Assembly (NCBI RefSeq): GCF_963678635.1
Contig: NC_087070.1
Coordinates: 52,984,750 to 53,048,749 of the forward strand
Length of the DNA stretch: 64,000 nt
Source: Symsagittifera roscoffensis
Taxonomy: Eukaryota; Xenacoelomorpha; Acoela; Convolutidae
Direction: 5' to 3'
The position numbers and the translations under genes were made by a program. The notes below the pieces were generated by a model. It did no database searches and had not been told where the DNA came from. It worked only from the letters and a program-made list of their open reading frames with translations. Of the stretch, positions 46,137-57,400 are shown piece after piece (the first letter of the stretch is position 1; the number at the start of each line of letters is the position of its first letter).

Positions 46137-46658
46137 CGTATCAGGGCGAAGCTCTGAATGTTCCGACTGCCTTTTAAGGTTTATGGATCAGTAATAACAT
46201 CAAAAAATTCAATGAAAAAAAAACAAAATGAAAAAAAAAATTTCTAAAATTTAAAATTCTTTGTGAAAATCATCCCCCCACACGCCATATAAAGTACAAA
46301 AGGATAGATTTTGCTCCTTGTAACAAACCAATAATGGCAAATAAGTTTCTTTTAACCAATTTGCAACGTTTTCTAAGACGGATTAACTCTCCGCTTACGC
46401 GTTAATAGCGCGAAATATATCGCCCGTTAATTGTCCCAAATTGGCCAAAATGGCAATCTTTAAACCCCCGTAACTTTACGAAAAATGATCACAGGTAAAA
46501 TATCTTTTCAAATTTGAGCTCAGAACAACAATACCTTTCGAATGATAAAAAAAAATTCGTCAAAAATGGCTAGTTAAAAAGTCGAAATTTGTCTGAAGAA
46601 AAAAAAAACCCACCCCGAGCACAAATATTCCGTTACTTTCGTATCGAAAGTCGGAACA
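46137..46658 (+). mobile_element. Helentron-like non-autonomous family A, copy 4
   Basis: A 522-bp forward copy starting CAAGACTGCTCGTATCAGGG and ending AAAGTCGGAACA. It has an intact 3' hairpin; the 5' hairpin has one changed pair (GGGCGAAGCTCTG). Confidence 0.75.
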
Positions 46659-47239
46659 ACTAGAGCTAGGAGCTCATTGACCCTCCCTCCTGTATATTAA
46701 GAGTATCACATCCTGCCATCTGTGCCACGAATTACCTAACCAATGTAAATACTGCAAGCTGGGTTGTATGTTTACCGCGGCATTCGGCAGGATAACACAA
46801 GGGTTGATTTTTTTGATTTTTATTCGACGATTAAAATCCGACTTAAGTCATTGATTTAAATCAAGTTGATTTTAATCATGCAACCCTGGCCACGATTTCT
46901 TGACAATAAATTAAACCTAGCAGAAAACATGCTATGAAATTTCCGATCAACGAGATCCTAATTCTAGCAAAAGTCCCACCAAATGAGCTTTTTCATTTGC
47001 GAGTTAGGCTGGAAAAAGTAGGGTCACACTTTCACTCGCTCTTTAGCTCACATGTGTAAAAAAAATTGTCGAGGCAAAAAGACGACAGCTTAGTTTGAGC
47101 TGTTTCAAAAAAAAAGTTCACACATAGGCGAAGCTCCAACTCTGCATGACATTCTGCAGCAAATAGTAATCTTAAATATAGCCGATATAGCTGGATCAAC
47201 AGCTGTGTAACTAACGCATTAACTCTAAATTGTAAAACT
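46659..47239. other. No gene seen
   Basis: Mixed sequence without a recognisable exon, including a stretch of overlapping TTTAAATCA-type simple sequence near 46840. Confidence 0.35.
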
Positions 47240-48010
47240 GTGCAGCTTGCTTTCAAAAAGTCGACTGATTCCAAAACACAACGCTCAGCACCTCGCTTGT
47301 GCGAACGAAAACAGCTTAAAACAAATTTTAAACAACCTATTCTTTTTCGTTCACTTTACACTTCAATAGATCTGTCAAGTCCTGTCATTCTTGAGCCACA
47401 CGCAACTTGGATAGATGATGATACGTTCAAAAACTGCCCATCAATCTTTACTTCACCAAGTACATAGTGTTCATGTTATTATAAACTGCTCACTTCCATG
47501 GTTTATTTTCTTTTACAACGCCAACTTCAGCAGCAGTATCAACAAGCTATTTGCGTGTTTAGTGAACTTGGCCTATTCTTAGAGCCTACAGAAACTATAG
47601 TTGAGTTCAAAAAAAGCTGCCATTCCGGCTTTCAATCCAGATTTCTGCTCAAGATTAGTTTCTCAATTCGAAGACCAACTGGCTACAAATCCGAGAATTA
47701 GGACTGGCGATTGAAGCTGGTTATTGAAATTCTATACGCTACAACAACCGAGAAGGAACAGCTCAATTCATATCTTGATTATTTCGAAATAACTTGGGTC
47801 GGTAAACACATGCGTAATTCTCGAAAAATAACCAGGTTTTACACCAGCTTTATAGAACCAGTGTTACAATGCGTAAATGAAAACTGAAATATGAACAAAT
47901 TGGTCAAATGACGGCATAGATATTTCGAATTTTAATGGGTTACGCTCATCCCTCAGTATCAAAACTCATTAAGCAGATAAGAAGGAACAAAAACTACTGC
48001 CTCGGTTGGA
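47240..48010 (+). pseudogene. MULE-type (FLYWCH-associated) transposase remnant
   Basis: At 47727-47890 one frame reads LNSYLDYFEITWVG, and farther on (about 47940-47975) another reads YAHPSVSKLIKQIRR. These resemble the C-terminal YFExTWIG...HPSxWKxIxxLKKE region of animal Mutator-like transposases. Both pieces are short, separated by stops and in different frames. The upstream part to 47240 is open in places but not recognised. This is a decayed DNA transposon; its ends were not found. Confidence 0.45.
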
Positions 48011-48280
48011 ATACGCAGAAAAGCGTTATAAATGTTGATTAAAAACAACAAAGATTTCAGAAAAAAACAACAAAAAAGACATCTAATTACGCAGCTGGAA
48101 GCTTTTTCATTGCACTTCAACCATTAAAATTCCTTAAATCGAATAATCTTTGACGCCTCATATCCTACACGTTGAGTGAAATAAGCGGAAAATTGAAGTC
48201 TGCCACCGTCGCCGATGTTCAGGTTTTGAACAAGACAGTTAGACAACTGCATTTTTCCGAAGCCACTGTGTTTTCCGAAT

Positions 48281-48823
48281 TTGGGTAATCCAGATGACTG
48301 GAGAATTGTGGTGTACTCTAATGCCTCACTTAATAATCATGCAGATGGTGGGACACAAGGATGTTATGTCGTTTTTCTTGTTAATTGTGTCACAAACCGC
48401 TCTGCACTTATTTCTTGGCGCTCGCAGAAGCTCAAACGGATAGTACGAAGCACCCTCAGTGCCGAATGTATGACCTGGATTGAAGGAATTGTCACTGTGT
48501 TTCTCCTACAACAGATATTGAACGAAATCCTGTCTCAGAGAGTGCCAATTTTGGCTCTAACTGACAGCTACACGCTTGTCTCCTCAGTTTATTCAGCAAA
48601 AACGGTCAACGACAAGCGTCTGCGTGTAGATATGGCTTATCTGCGTGGCTTCATGGAAGAAAAATGTGTTGAGCGACTAGTGTGGGTGAGTGGGAAGGAT
48701 CAATTGGCAGACGGACTCACAAAAGCATCAAGAACAAACCGAGCAAAGCTCGTCGACGCGATTACAACTGAAATGATAAAAACCCCGTATATTGAAACTG
48801 TTTCTGATTTGATTAATTATTGA
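48281..48823 (+). mobile_element. Ty1/copia-type fossil: RNase H domain
   Basis: A 180-codon open stretch shows the copia RNase H pattern: a GGTQGCYVVFL block, LISWRSQKLKRIVRSTLSAE (usual PISWSSKKQKRVARSTLxAE), LTDSYTLVSSV, KTVNDKRLRVDMAYLR and WVSGKDQLADGLTK. Nothing upstream is recognisable as copia integrase or reverse transcriptase, so this is a fragment of a broken element. A purine tract (GAGCGGGG, about 48855) followed by TGTTAATATTG may be the start of its 3' LTR. Confidence 0.8.
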
Positions 48824-48889
48824 CCAATCAGGTGCTACTTGACCGATACTCACAGAGCGGGGTAAGATTGTTAATATTGTCTCGTGTAT

Positions 48890-50430
48890 GTGATGTGATG
48901 TAATAACTATTTCAGGTGGGGTTGAATATATCTTGTATCTTACGTTGCGTTCTTCATTGAAATTCAACTTTGCAATTTAACCTATGCAATAGGGTAATTC
49001 GATAATGCCTGAAAAAAAAGTAAGCATTTCGTTTACTTTGCAAATAAAATGGTTTATTAGAAATAATTCGAAAAATGGAAAGGGCATCGTGCCAGCTTAC
49101 ATAAAACAGAGATACATTTGTTGGAATTATAAATTTTAGAAGAAATCGTAACATAGAAGCCTTTCATTTTCGAAAAATACTGCTGATCAATCTTTACTGG
49201 AACAAACACGATGATACAAACGATCAAAAAACACTCTACCAGCCAAAATCGTTTCAAATCATAACAGGCACCAATTAACATAACTTGAAAAGATAGCTCA
49301 GAAAAAAATCCACAACTTCAACGAAAACTCTCACTAATCCAGCGGTTATCAGCCCAACAAGATTATCTACAGATTTTGTAGTCAATTATTACTGATTTTA
49401 CTGCACTAGATTTGTTTGCTTTCTATGAGATTTGGTCGATTTCTGTCAGATTATTCAATGCTCATATTTGATGGGCTGATACTAGTTTTTAACTATTTTT
49501 CGGTCCTTTATAATAAGAGCTTATCCCAGATGGAATCATAAACAATTTGGCACTTTCTTGGAATATCTAAAACTTTTAAACATTGTACACAAAGGCGAAG
49601 CTAAGCTTAGCAACATTTGCAAAATGAATGACTATCAAAAACAACGTCAAACATAATGAAAATTTGAATTATTTCAAAAAACTAAAATGAAAAACAAAAC
49701 ACAAGACGAGCAGCAATTCTTCGTCATTGATTTTGCAAAATCAAGATTCAAAGGCGAAAAACATTACGAACAAGGTCTTTTAAATTCTGTAATTAGATGG
49801 ATACTTTTCTGCTTCTGCTTGCTTTCTTTTCTTGCTTTTTGAAAACTATGCTAAATTATCATTCGTACAGTAGCTTGAACCAGTAGTTAGTTGAATTTAT
49901 AAGCGAATCAAATGAAATATCAAAGAGATAAAAGATAAACAAAATACGTAAATTTTCCTGAGATTTACTAAAATTTGTTCGAATGAATAACCTCAATCAA
50001 TTGCCTGTGTATTTTAAACTAATTTAAGCAGTTGTATATCATAAAAAGTTTTAACAAATCGAATAAAGTTTACGCAAAATCTCAAAATTAGAAACCAAAA
50101 TCAAGGCTGCTGAAATAGACATAGCCAGAAAAAAAAACGGTTACTAAGCAAGAAGTACAGAATGTTCCAAAGAAGTTTTTTTTTACTTTCCTTCAAATAA
50201 GTGTCGTTCGTTTTTAGTGGGTGGTGTGATTCGAGAACTATAGGATCACGTAAAAAATAGTGAATTAGGCATGATCAACATTTGTCTGCAAAAAAAAGAT
50301 TTAGCATTTACCAATTGTTGATAGTATTATTACCCAGTAGTTAAAATTAAACTAGCGTGCAACGCACCTCCAGTGCTTTGAACTATTAAAAAACCATAAA
50401 AACCGCATAAATTGGAAATAAGATCTACAT
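48890..50430. other. No gene seen
   Basis: AT-rich region where the last exon of the minus-strand Rab21 gene might lie; I could not identify it. Nothing else recognised. Confidence 0.35.
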
Positions 50431-51545
50431 CCTTTGAGTTTAATATGACAGCACCCAATTAACGGGTTCGTTATTTCAAATTTTTAAAGGTTTTTATTCA
50501 AATTTTTTTAAATTCAAACTTTGGAAAACCATATATTTTTGAGAAATTTTTCATATCTAAGTGTTTTAAAAATTTAAAAAATGAATGGGAAACGTCACAT
50601 CTTGCAAACTAAATGCAATTGAGCAGTCGCATTTAGACGGAAGCGGTGCAACTCCTGCGAGTACTCTTACAGTACCCAACTACAGCGTTAGAATGTCAAA
50701 CTTTGAAAAAATTCAAACTTAAGTTTTCTGAAACATTTTTGAAAAAATCACAAAAAGCGTCATATCTGGAAAACTACAAAAATTTAAGCACTTATTTTTG
50801 GGGAGAAAGATTTGCAACCTCTGAGAGTACTCTGACAGCCCCCAGCTACAGGGTTGAGAATTTTAAATTTCGAAAAAAAAAAACGTAAGTTTTCTGAAAA
50901 TTTTATGAAAAAATCACAAAAAATGTCATATCTCGAAAACTACAAGGATTTGAACAGACATATTCAGAGGCAAAATTCGCAACTATTGAAAGTACCTTTA
51001 CAGAGCCTCACTTTAGAGATGGGAACTTCAAATTTTCTGAAATTTTTTATATCTAATTTCTTTGAACAATTTTAAAAAAGACATAACAAACGTAACCTCT
51101 TGGAAACTAAGAGCACGTGAGCAGTCGCACTTGGACGCAAAATTTGCAATTTGGAATTCTTGGGAGTATTCAACTACAAAGGTTGGGAATTTTAATTCTT
51201 TTGATTTTTTAAAATCTAAGTTTTATGAAACATTAAAAATAATTATAAAATACGTCATATTTCGAAAAGTACAAGGATTTGAGCAGTCATATTTGGAGGC
51301 AAGATAGGTAATTATTGTGAGTAGTCTGACAGCACCCTGCTACAGGGTTAGAAATTTCAAGTTTTTGCAAATTATTTCGTAATTTGATCTTTCTGAAAAA
51401 ATGACAACAACCGTCGTATCTCAGACACTCGAAATAATTGGGCATTCATAATTAGAAGCCGAATTCGCAACCCCTGGGAGAACCCTGACAGCATCCCACT
51501 ATTGGACTGCATATTTTAAATTCGGTGGAAAAAAATTCTTGGCCA
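50430..51545. repeat. Degenerate ~165-bp tandem array 2
   Basis: The block CGTCATATCTxGAAAACTAC recurs at 50593, 50758, 50924, 51091, 51253 and 51412, giving unit lengths of 165, 166, 167, 162 and 159 bp. Each unit continues with GAGCAGTCxxATTTGGAxGC, GCAACxxxTGAGAGTACTCTGACAGC and CAGCTACAGGGTT-like blocks. The units have diverged strongly. Short frames across it are by-products. Confidence 0.8.
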
Positions 51546-51910
51546 TTGCAAAAAACGATAAAGCTTAAACGTGAAAAAACTCTTTCGTTAAATATGCAAC
51601 AATAATACAATGAAAAAGCTTATACGTGACGAGATAGTGAAGCCCGCATTTAAATATATAATAGATTTAAGAAATTGAGCATGTTAGCAAAACAGATGAG
51701 TTTATAGAAATTATTAACCTGAAACAAGTCAATATTCCCATTTGACAACGCTTGCATAATGGCGTTATAAAGCGTGATAATTGAGTTTTTTAAATCATTA
51801 AAATAGGTTTGTAGCTACATCAAATATTTTTCCGGAGAGGAATAGCAAATTTTGACGTTAATCGAAATAATTTGTGCATTATTAAATAATAAAAGATCTA
51901 TTTCACTGAC

Positions 51911-52054
51911 ATTTCGTGAGGTCGAGAAACATCTGGTCGATTCCCTTGTTAAGTTTAGCAGAGGTGTAGTGGTGCGCTGCTGACACTGTCTCCGCATACT
52001 CCAGAGCAGAATCCTCGCTCACACATTTCTCCTTCTCCAGGTCAATCTTATTGC
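51911..52054 (-). CDS. RAB21: Rab21 exon 4
   Basis: The acceptor is GTTTCAG. The exon encodes the second half of the G4 motif NKID and the end of the G domain, with G5 as HHYTSAKLNKGIDQMFLDL (human Rab21 reads HYHTSAKQNKGIEELFLDL). I placed the end at AAAT|GTCAGT (51911). Read through, the frame stops after two more codons (Cys-Gln) at 51903 and would lack the C-terminal Cys-Cys needed for prenylation. A further exon below 51.9 kb is therefore expected but was not found. Confidence 0.85.
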
Positions 52055-52242
52055 CTGAAACGACGATAGACAATCAACTCAATACATTCCTTCCATTAGA
52101 CTAAAATTAAAATAACTGCAAACTGATTCTAGGAGTAGTGTAAATCGTCGCAGATCATAGGGGGTACCCGGATGACCCGTGTATTAAGATAAGGAATCGC
52201 TTTTCAGTCTTCTGGTTCATTTATAGGGATTCGGGTTCTCCG

Positions 52243-52261
52243 CCCCCCCCCCCCCCCCCCC
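52243..52261 (+). repeat. Poly-C run of 19 in Rab21 intron 3
   Basis: Nineteen consecutive C on the plus strand (G on the Rab21 transcript), within the intron between exons 3 and 4. Confidence 0.9.
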
Positions 52262-52408
52262 ACGATCTGTCCGGCATGAGTGTTATGTTTTTATTGAAGT
52301 TTTACACATTGTTGCAAGCACTAAAATGACGCAAATCAAGTGCAGGGTGACTCTGCAAGTACTGTCCGATCTTGACCAATACGAAACATTAACTATTAAG
52401 AAAATTAC

Positions 52409-52472
52409 CTGCAATAACCAGAACCACATCTTTTCCCAGCACTTTTCTCAGCTCTTTAACCCACAATTGAAC
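52409..52472 (-). CDS. RAB21: Rab21 exon 3
   Basis: A 64-bp exon between TATTGCAG and CAG|GTAATT, reading VQLWVKELRKVLGKDVVLVI then AG (human: VKNWVKELRKMLGNEICLCI). It ends in phase 1; the split Gly codon is completed by exon 4. Confidence 0.9.
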
Positions 52473-52538
52473 CTGCAATATATAACTCTAACACCTTCAT
52501 CTTAATCAACTCTGTAATTAAAAATAGATTTGACTTAC

Positions 52539-52596
52539 CCTATCAAAAGAATCCATGTCAGTCACATCGTAGACCAAAACAGCACCATGACTTTCC
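52539..52596 (-). CDS. RAB21: Rab21 exon 2
   Basis: A 58-bp exon between TTGTTGCAG and AGG|GTAAGT. Its first base completes Arg (CG|G), then ESHGAVLVYDVTDMDSFDR (human: DSNGAILVYDITDEDSFQK). It is too short to stand out as an open frame; both splice sites are close to consensus. Confidence 0.9.
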
Positions 52597-52866
52597 CTGC
52601 AACAAAGGCAATCGATTAATCAACTAGAAACCTTCGTAACTCCTAATAAAATAGTTTTTTCTAATCATTTCAAACACTGTTCGATTTGTATCACATTATG
52701 TCCGATAGGAAATTGCTCGTTAAAGGCGAAAAATTCTTTTACTCTCATTGCCTTAACATTCCTATTATTTCAAGGTAGCTCAATGAATTAACGATTGACA
52801 GACATTTATCAGATTATACAATTGTGCAGCCAATTTTCGTTTTTAAGGCGATTTAATTGTACTCAC

Positions 52867-53117
52867 CGATAATACATAGGCGCTAAAGCATGATATCTCT
52901 CTTGCCCAGCCGTGTCCCAAATCTCTAGCAAAACTCGCTGGTTATTAATATTGAGTCTTTTGCTGCAGAAAGAACTTTGAACTGTGGATTCATGATTTTC
53001 ATTAAATTTATTACTACTATATCGCAAAACTAAAGATGATTTTCCAACACATCCTTCTCCAAGGAGAACGACTTTGAATTTTTGCTGCTGTCTCGATTGA
53101 TTATTGGCACTTGTCAT
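52867..53117 (-). CDS. RAB21: Rab21 exon 1
   Basis: Small GTPase of the Rab21 type, known in animals for control of early endosomes and integrin traffic. The start ATG at 53117 opens [12 protein letters not shown], then [20 protein letters not shown] (G1, GxxxxGKS), [15 protein letters not shown] (switch I; the usual HxTTLQASF), KRLNI and [20 protein letters not shown] (G3, WDTAGQ; Rab21 has HALGPIYYR). The [13 protein letters not shown] start and the HAL-PxYYR segment are characteristic of Rab21. The donor is ATCG|GTGAGT. With exons 2-4, about 172 residues are covered. A retroposon (53519-54349) begins about 400 bp upstream, in the opposite orientation. Confidence 0.93.
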
Positions 53118-53518
53118 CTGACATCTATAAAATTATTAAATGCGGTGTTTCAGTTCAGTTTCCGTTCCGTATCCAACAATACTTATATGCTAGGCGGAGC
53201 GAAACTCCCCGGATCAACAAAAACTTGCCCAGAAAATCTAAAAGCCACCGACTACATTGCCACGTTGTGTGAGTTTGGCAATTCATTGGTCCTTATACAA
53301 CTTATTTGAAGAATAAGAAACACTTTAATTACTATACAGAACAGTCGAAGCATTAGAATAGTAACCGTGTAAAAATAAAATTAGTCCCAAATTTAGATTC
53401 GTTACTCACTTTTGAATAAAATGAGATGGAATTATTACATCAGTAAAATCATCAATTTAGGAATGAAAATGTCAAGGCGAAAAAACTTGTACACTCGTTA
53501 AAATTGTAAGCAAGGTAA

Positions 53519-54349
53519 ATGTGCCATTCTGCTAGATGGCACAGCGCAACCTTCCGGGGACATGAAAAAGAAAGAATAAAGGCCTTATTAACAAAAAAGT
53601 ATTGCAAAGGAGGGTCAGAATATTCTGGAATATTTATTTTTAAAAATTCGATTTTCAAGTTGATATTTCTCAGAAATACGAAAAACGGCCATTTTGACCC
53701 AAAAAAGTGACGAAAATTAGAAGCCTCTTATCGTGGCAACAACGCACGATAAGACACTCAGCGGATACTAGTGGAGAAGGAAGCTTCAGTGGGGAAGGAG
53801 TATTCCACGGAACCCTCCCGGGACGCAAATTAGGAGAGATAAGAGCGTTATCGCAGGAATATTACGGGAGCGGAGGCTTGGTCCCCCAGAGACTGTTTAT
53901 GTGAAGGGACTGTATGAAACTGACTATATAGCTACTTGGGAGTCGTGAAACTTTAATTTAACACCGGTGTAACTTGATATTTTAGAATATGAGTAGCTAG
54001 AAAGAGGAAAGGGTCAATCCATCTCCAATGGATTTAATGTAGAACTGTCACACAAAAACATATTAAAATAGGTTGTTCGAGCCGTGTTTTTAATGACAAT
54101 CACGAAGTCTGAGGATCCGAGACTCAGCTATGTGGTTGTGTTCGCATGTAAACGAAAGCTGATCAAAAGTCGTTTGACTGATGGCCTAAAAATGGTAACT
54201 TTTTACTTTGCCCTAGACAGACCAGAAAATCAACTGGCAAGGTGGAGACGGTGAAAAGCGAGTAGAATTAAGGTAACTGACGCCTGCCAGTCGTTAATAG
54301 GTACTTTTCCTACGCTCCGTCGCTGTGTAGTATTTGGGCGAATGTTACA
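53519..54349 (+). repeat. Long direct repeat R, left copy (831 bp)
   Basis: Near-identical to 58611-59494. It opens with a perfect 7-bp hairpin (GTGCCAT...ATGGCAC, 53521-53542) and ends GGGCGAATGTTACA. Its 3' ~350 bp are related to the 3' region of the LINE at 60838-62723, including the conserved hairpin at 54101-54134. A ~65-codon open stretch ending at 53902 (RSLLSWQQRTIRH...VPQRLFM) is shared by both copies with a 3-base difference that keeps the frame. R could be a terminal repeat of the unit 53519-59494 or a free-standing non-autonomous retroposon. Confidence 0.85.
54101..54134 (+). promoter_or_regulatory. Conserved 3'-region RNA hairpin, copy 1
   Basis: CACGAAG-T-CTGAG-loop-CTCAG-CTATGTG. 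The inner CTGAG/CTCAG helix becomes CTGGG/CCCAG at 62474-62508, a paired change that keeps the helix. It is probably a recognition structure for retrotransposition (inference). Confidence 0.6.
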
Positions 54350-54476
54350 TAGACGTTTTTATGGCGCTCCTGGGTGGGCCATAAAAACGTCTATGTAACA
54401 TTCGCCCAAATACTACACAGCGACGGAGCGTAGGAAAAGTACCTATTAACGACTGGCAGGCGTCAGTTACCTTAAT
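54267..54476. repeat. Perfect 98-bp palindrome with 14-base loop
   Basis: The arms 54267-54364 and 54379-54476 are exact reverse complements over 98 bases; the loop is CGCTCCTGGGTGGG. The left arm is the 3' end of repeat R plus 15 bases reading TAGACGTTTTTATGG. A copy of TTTTTATGGCGCTCC lies again right after the right arm and contains the start codon of the large ORF at 54486. The structure thus looks like a templated inverted duplication formed at the ORF start. Confidence 0.95.
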
Positions 54477-54485
54477 CGAGTTTTT

Positions 54486-57400
54486 ATGGCGCTCCTGGGT
54501 GGGCGATATGGGACGCAGTCCATAATGAAGGTGGGATTGAACCAACCCATCATGCTTGAGGTCTTGGAGAAAATAGTGAACTCCATGGAGTCGGATGTTC
54601 TGACCGAGTCAGTTACAGAAGACAGTGCCGATGATCAGCAAATCGCAAAAAAATTACCTGTCAGACGAGCCAGGAAGGGGCTGAAGCGACTAAAAGGGAA
54701 AACAGGAAGTCGAGCCATGAACCCGAGAGTGGTGAAGTCGAGAGCCAGCGCAGTGGTGACCTCTTTAACGAGCGCAGGTCGTTCAGGCGAGAGCGGGCAA
54801 GGAGATGTTGCAACACTGACAGGGGGAGAAAAAGAGAATCTGATACCCCCTATGCTCTTGGCTGGTCTGACCACGACTGCCGTAAGATCAAAGAAAACAG
54901 CACGAACCCTGGCAGACACTAAATTAGAGATGGAGATCATCAGTCAATGTGGATCTGGAGGACTTGAAGATTACAGGCCCTCGCGGACCAACATAGCCAA
55001 GTTGAAGCTGGAAGGACAACTCGACGTGGTCGAGTACAGTCGAGTTACGGTGCCAGAATCAGTCCACATGGGAGATCCAGCAGGAGGTTATGTGGAAATG
55101 TTGAAAGCGAGAAACTCCGCGAGAGGGCACCTGATGGCTTGGAGCGAGAAGCGAGCCATGCAGGAACATCTGAAAGAGCTCACGGAAAATTCGAACTTAA
55201 ATCGAAAAGAATACGGCACGGTAATGTCCTCTGAAGCGAACGAAGTCGGATTGGAAAAATTGCTGGAAATCTCCTGGAGGGCGGCCCTCCAGAGATACTT
55301 CGACGAGGCGATGCATGCACCTGCTACAGTGGCGGCATACCTGGCTCATCCTTGCGTGAAAACTGATCTGCAAGTACGGTTGGCTTGGTGCCTGATGGGC
55401 ATCAAGAAGGCGGAGTATGAAGCCAGTAATGATTCGAAATCACGGGAACAGGAGCTGGAGTTGATGGAAGCTCTGCGAGCGTTGATTTCAAAAGACGATT
55501 ATGCGATAGCATGGGCTAAGCGTAAGGATGCCCTTTGCTTTGTCAGGTTCGTGGTGGATCGTATCCCCACTCCTGTTTTGGGAGAATGTATAAAGATCAT
55601 TCGGCAAAAGGGAGTTGATTGCGAAAGGAACTTCCTAAGGGCACTCCTTGAACTGTATCAGGACATGCCGTTGACTGTACCAAACAAGGAGTCGAATGAC
55701 ATGGAGAGCTATCGCAAGTTGGAAGAAGTGAGAAGATATTCCAACAAAGAATTGAAAGTGAGCCGGGAGTTGATTGAAGCAGTCAAAGGACAAAAAGAGT
55801 TTGCAACACTAGGGAAACTGAAGTCGTTCCAATATGTGTCTGGTATACCGGGGACGGCGTATAATCCCTTCGTGAATGAAGAAGCCAGGGAAGCGTACTT
55901 CGACTATGAGCAAGTCATAGTACTCAATTTCTGGGTTGAACGTATTAAAGAAACTGGGATGCTGATGGTGGAACAACCCAAGCTGGGAATTATCTTGGAA
56001 GAACGAGTGGTCGAACCCTCGGTTCCCGAGCTAAGGGGGCAAGTGAGTTTTGATTGTGGTTCTTGGGACGGTCCCTTGAAAACCAGTCTAGTGACGATGT
56101 GGGAACTCATGAAGCCTTCTTGGTGTCCTCATCCTAACGCCGGTTTAATCTGGGACATGACGGCGGATATCACGTTAGACCTAGATGATGACGCGAGTTT
56201 GCATGATCTGGCTATGATACATCATCTGCTGGCCATGAGGCTGACGAAGCGGAAGAGCAACCCATCCACGGAGCTGTCCGAGGAAGGTCCATCGAGCAAT
56301 TGGTTGAAGCAAGGCATATGCTTGGCTCAACATAGTGGGATGGAAGGACATATTTGTAACCTGGGACACTGCCTAGTTACGCTGAGCGAGCAGCATCGGC
56401 AACTGGCACGATTGTACGGAAGATTGAGCATGTCGGATAAGAGTGGTATGGAGTTGGTCGCGGACTGTCATGGGGTGACGGATGTAAATTTGGTCACAGC
56501 CTTGGGATTTTGTAGCATGACGAGTTCGATTGAATCGCTTGAGCGCCTGGAGCGTGCCCATGAGCTAGTGACGTCCCTCAGCGTGGAAGTATTCCCTGGA
56601 GCATTGCAAACGGAGCAGAAGATCGGAGGCTGGAGAGAAGCTCTGGAGAACGAGATGAATCTGAAAGATAGTGAGGCCTATCATAAACCGACTGGTTCAA
56701 AATATCTGGTGGGTTCAAACTCCGCACCATATTGCAGTAGTAGATATTCTACACACATGGTGGTGATGGATGCAAGGACACAGCAGGTGTTGATTGACCA
56801 ACTTTTCTCTGTGCCAAAGTGCGTGAGGTTGGCCAGAATGTCGGAGAGGTCACATGATTTATTGGCAAAGATCTTTCGGGCAGTCCCGAAGAGATCTGAA
56901 GGCGAGTTGCAGGACGTAGTGGGTGAAGAGTTTCCGAGATTAAACGAAGGTAATGTGAGTGAGTTCCAGAAGCAGAAAGCGAGTGGAGCGTTCCCCACTG
57001 AATTCCTCACCATAGAAGAGAAAGACGACTTACACATAATTCTGATGGAGGTGGAACCGTTGCTGGGAGCCTCAGGGTATCGGACCCGAAGGAACATAGT
57101 GAGAACCCATGGGGAGTATCCTTGCCACTGCTTGGCGCAGACGTTGTGGTACCCCAAACGCGGGAATCTGATGCTAGTATGGGACGTGGAGGAGTTGTAC
57201 TCCACGGGGTTGCCCGATCAGAATCAACAGGTGTCAATCGTGGTGGTTAGTGCCATGCTGGCAGTGAGATGGCTGGAGGCTAACGCGGACACAAGTGAAC
57301 AGGAGACGGCCGTGCCGACTCCTGAACAGCTGAGCAACGTGAAGATGAGTCATGAATTGGATCTTTTCAGAACCACCTGCAAGGTTCTGAGAATACCTAA

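Noticed and set aside
49690-49760. Minus-strand NCCSSC reading that resembles a Rab21 C-terminal tail
   Set aside because: It continues about ten more residues after the cysteines, lacks similarity to the Rab21 hypervariable region and has no convincing acceptor before it.
53521-53542. Possible self-cleaving ribozyme at the start of repeat R
   Set aside because: The GTGCCAT/ATGGCAC stem closes on an 8-base loop. The nested helices of an HDV-like fold and the core of a hammerhead are not present.
54108-54114. CTGAGGA as a hammerhead core
   Set aside because: No matching GAAA and cleavage-site context lies in the right positions. The bases belong to the conserved hairpin instead.
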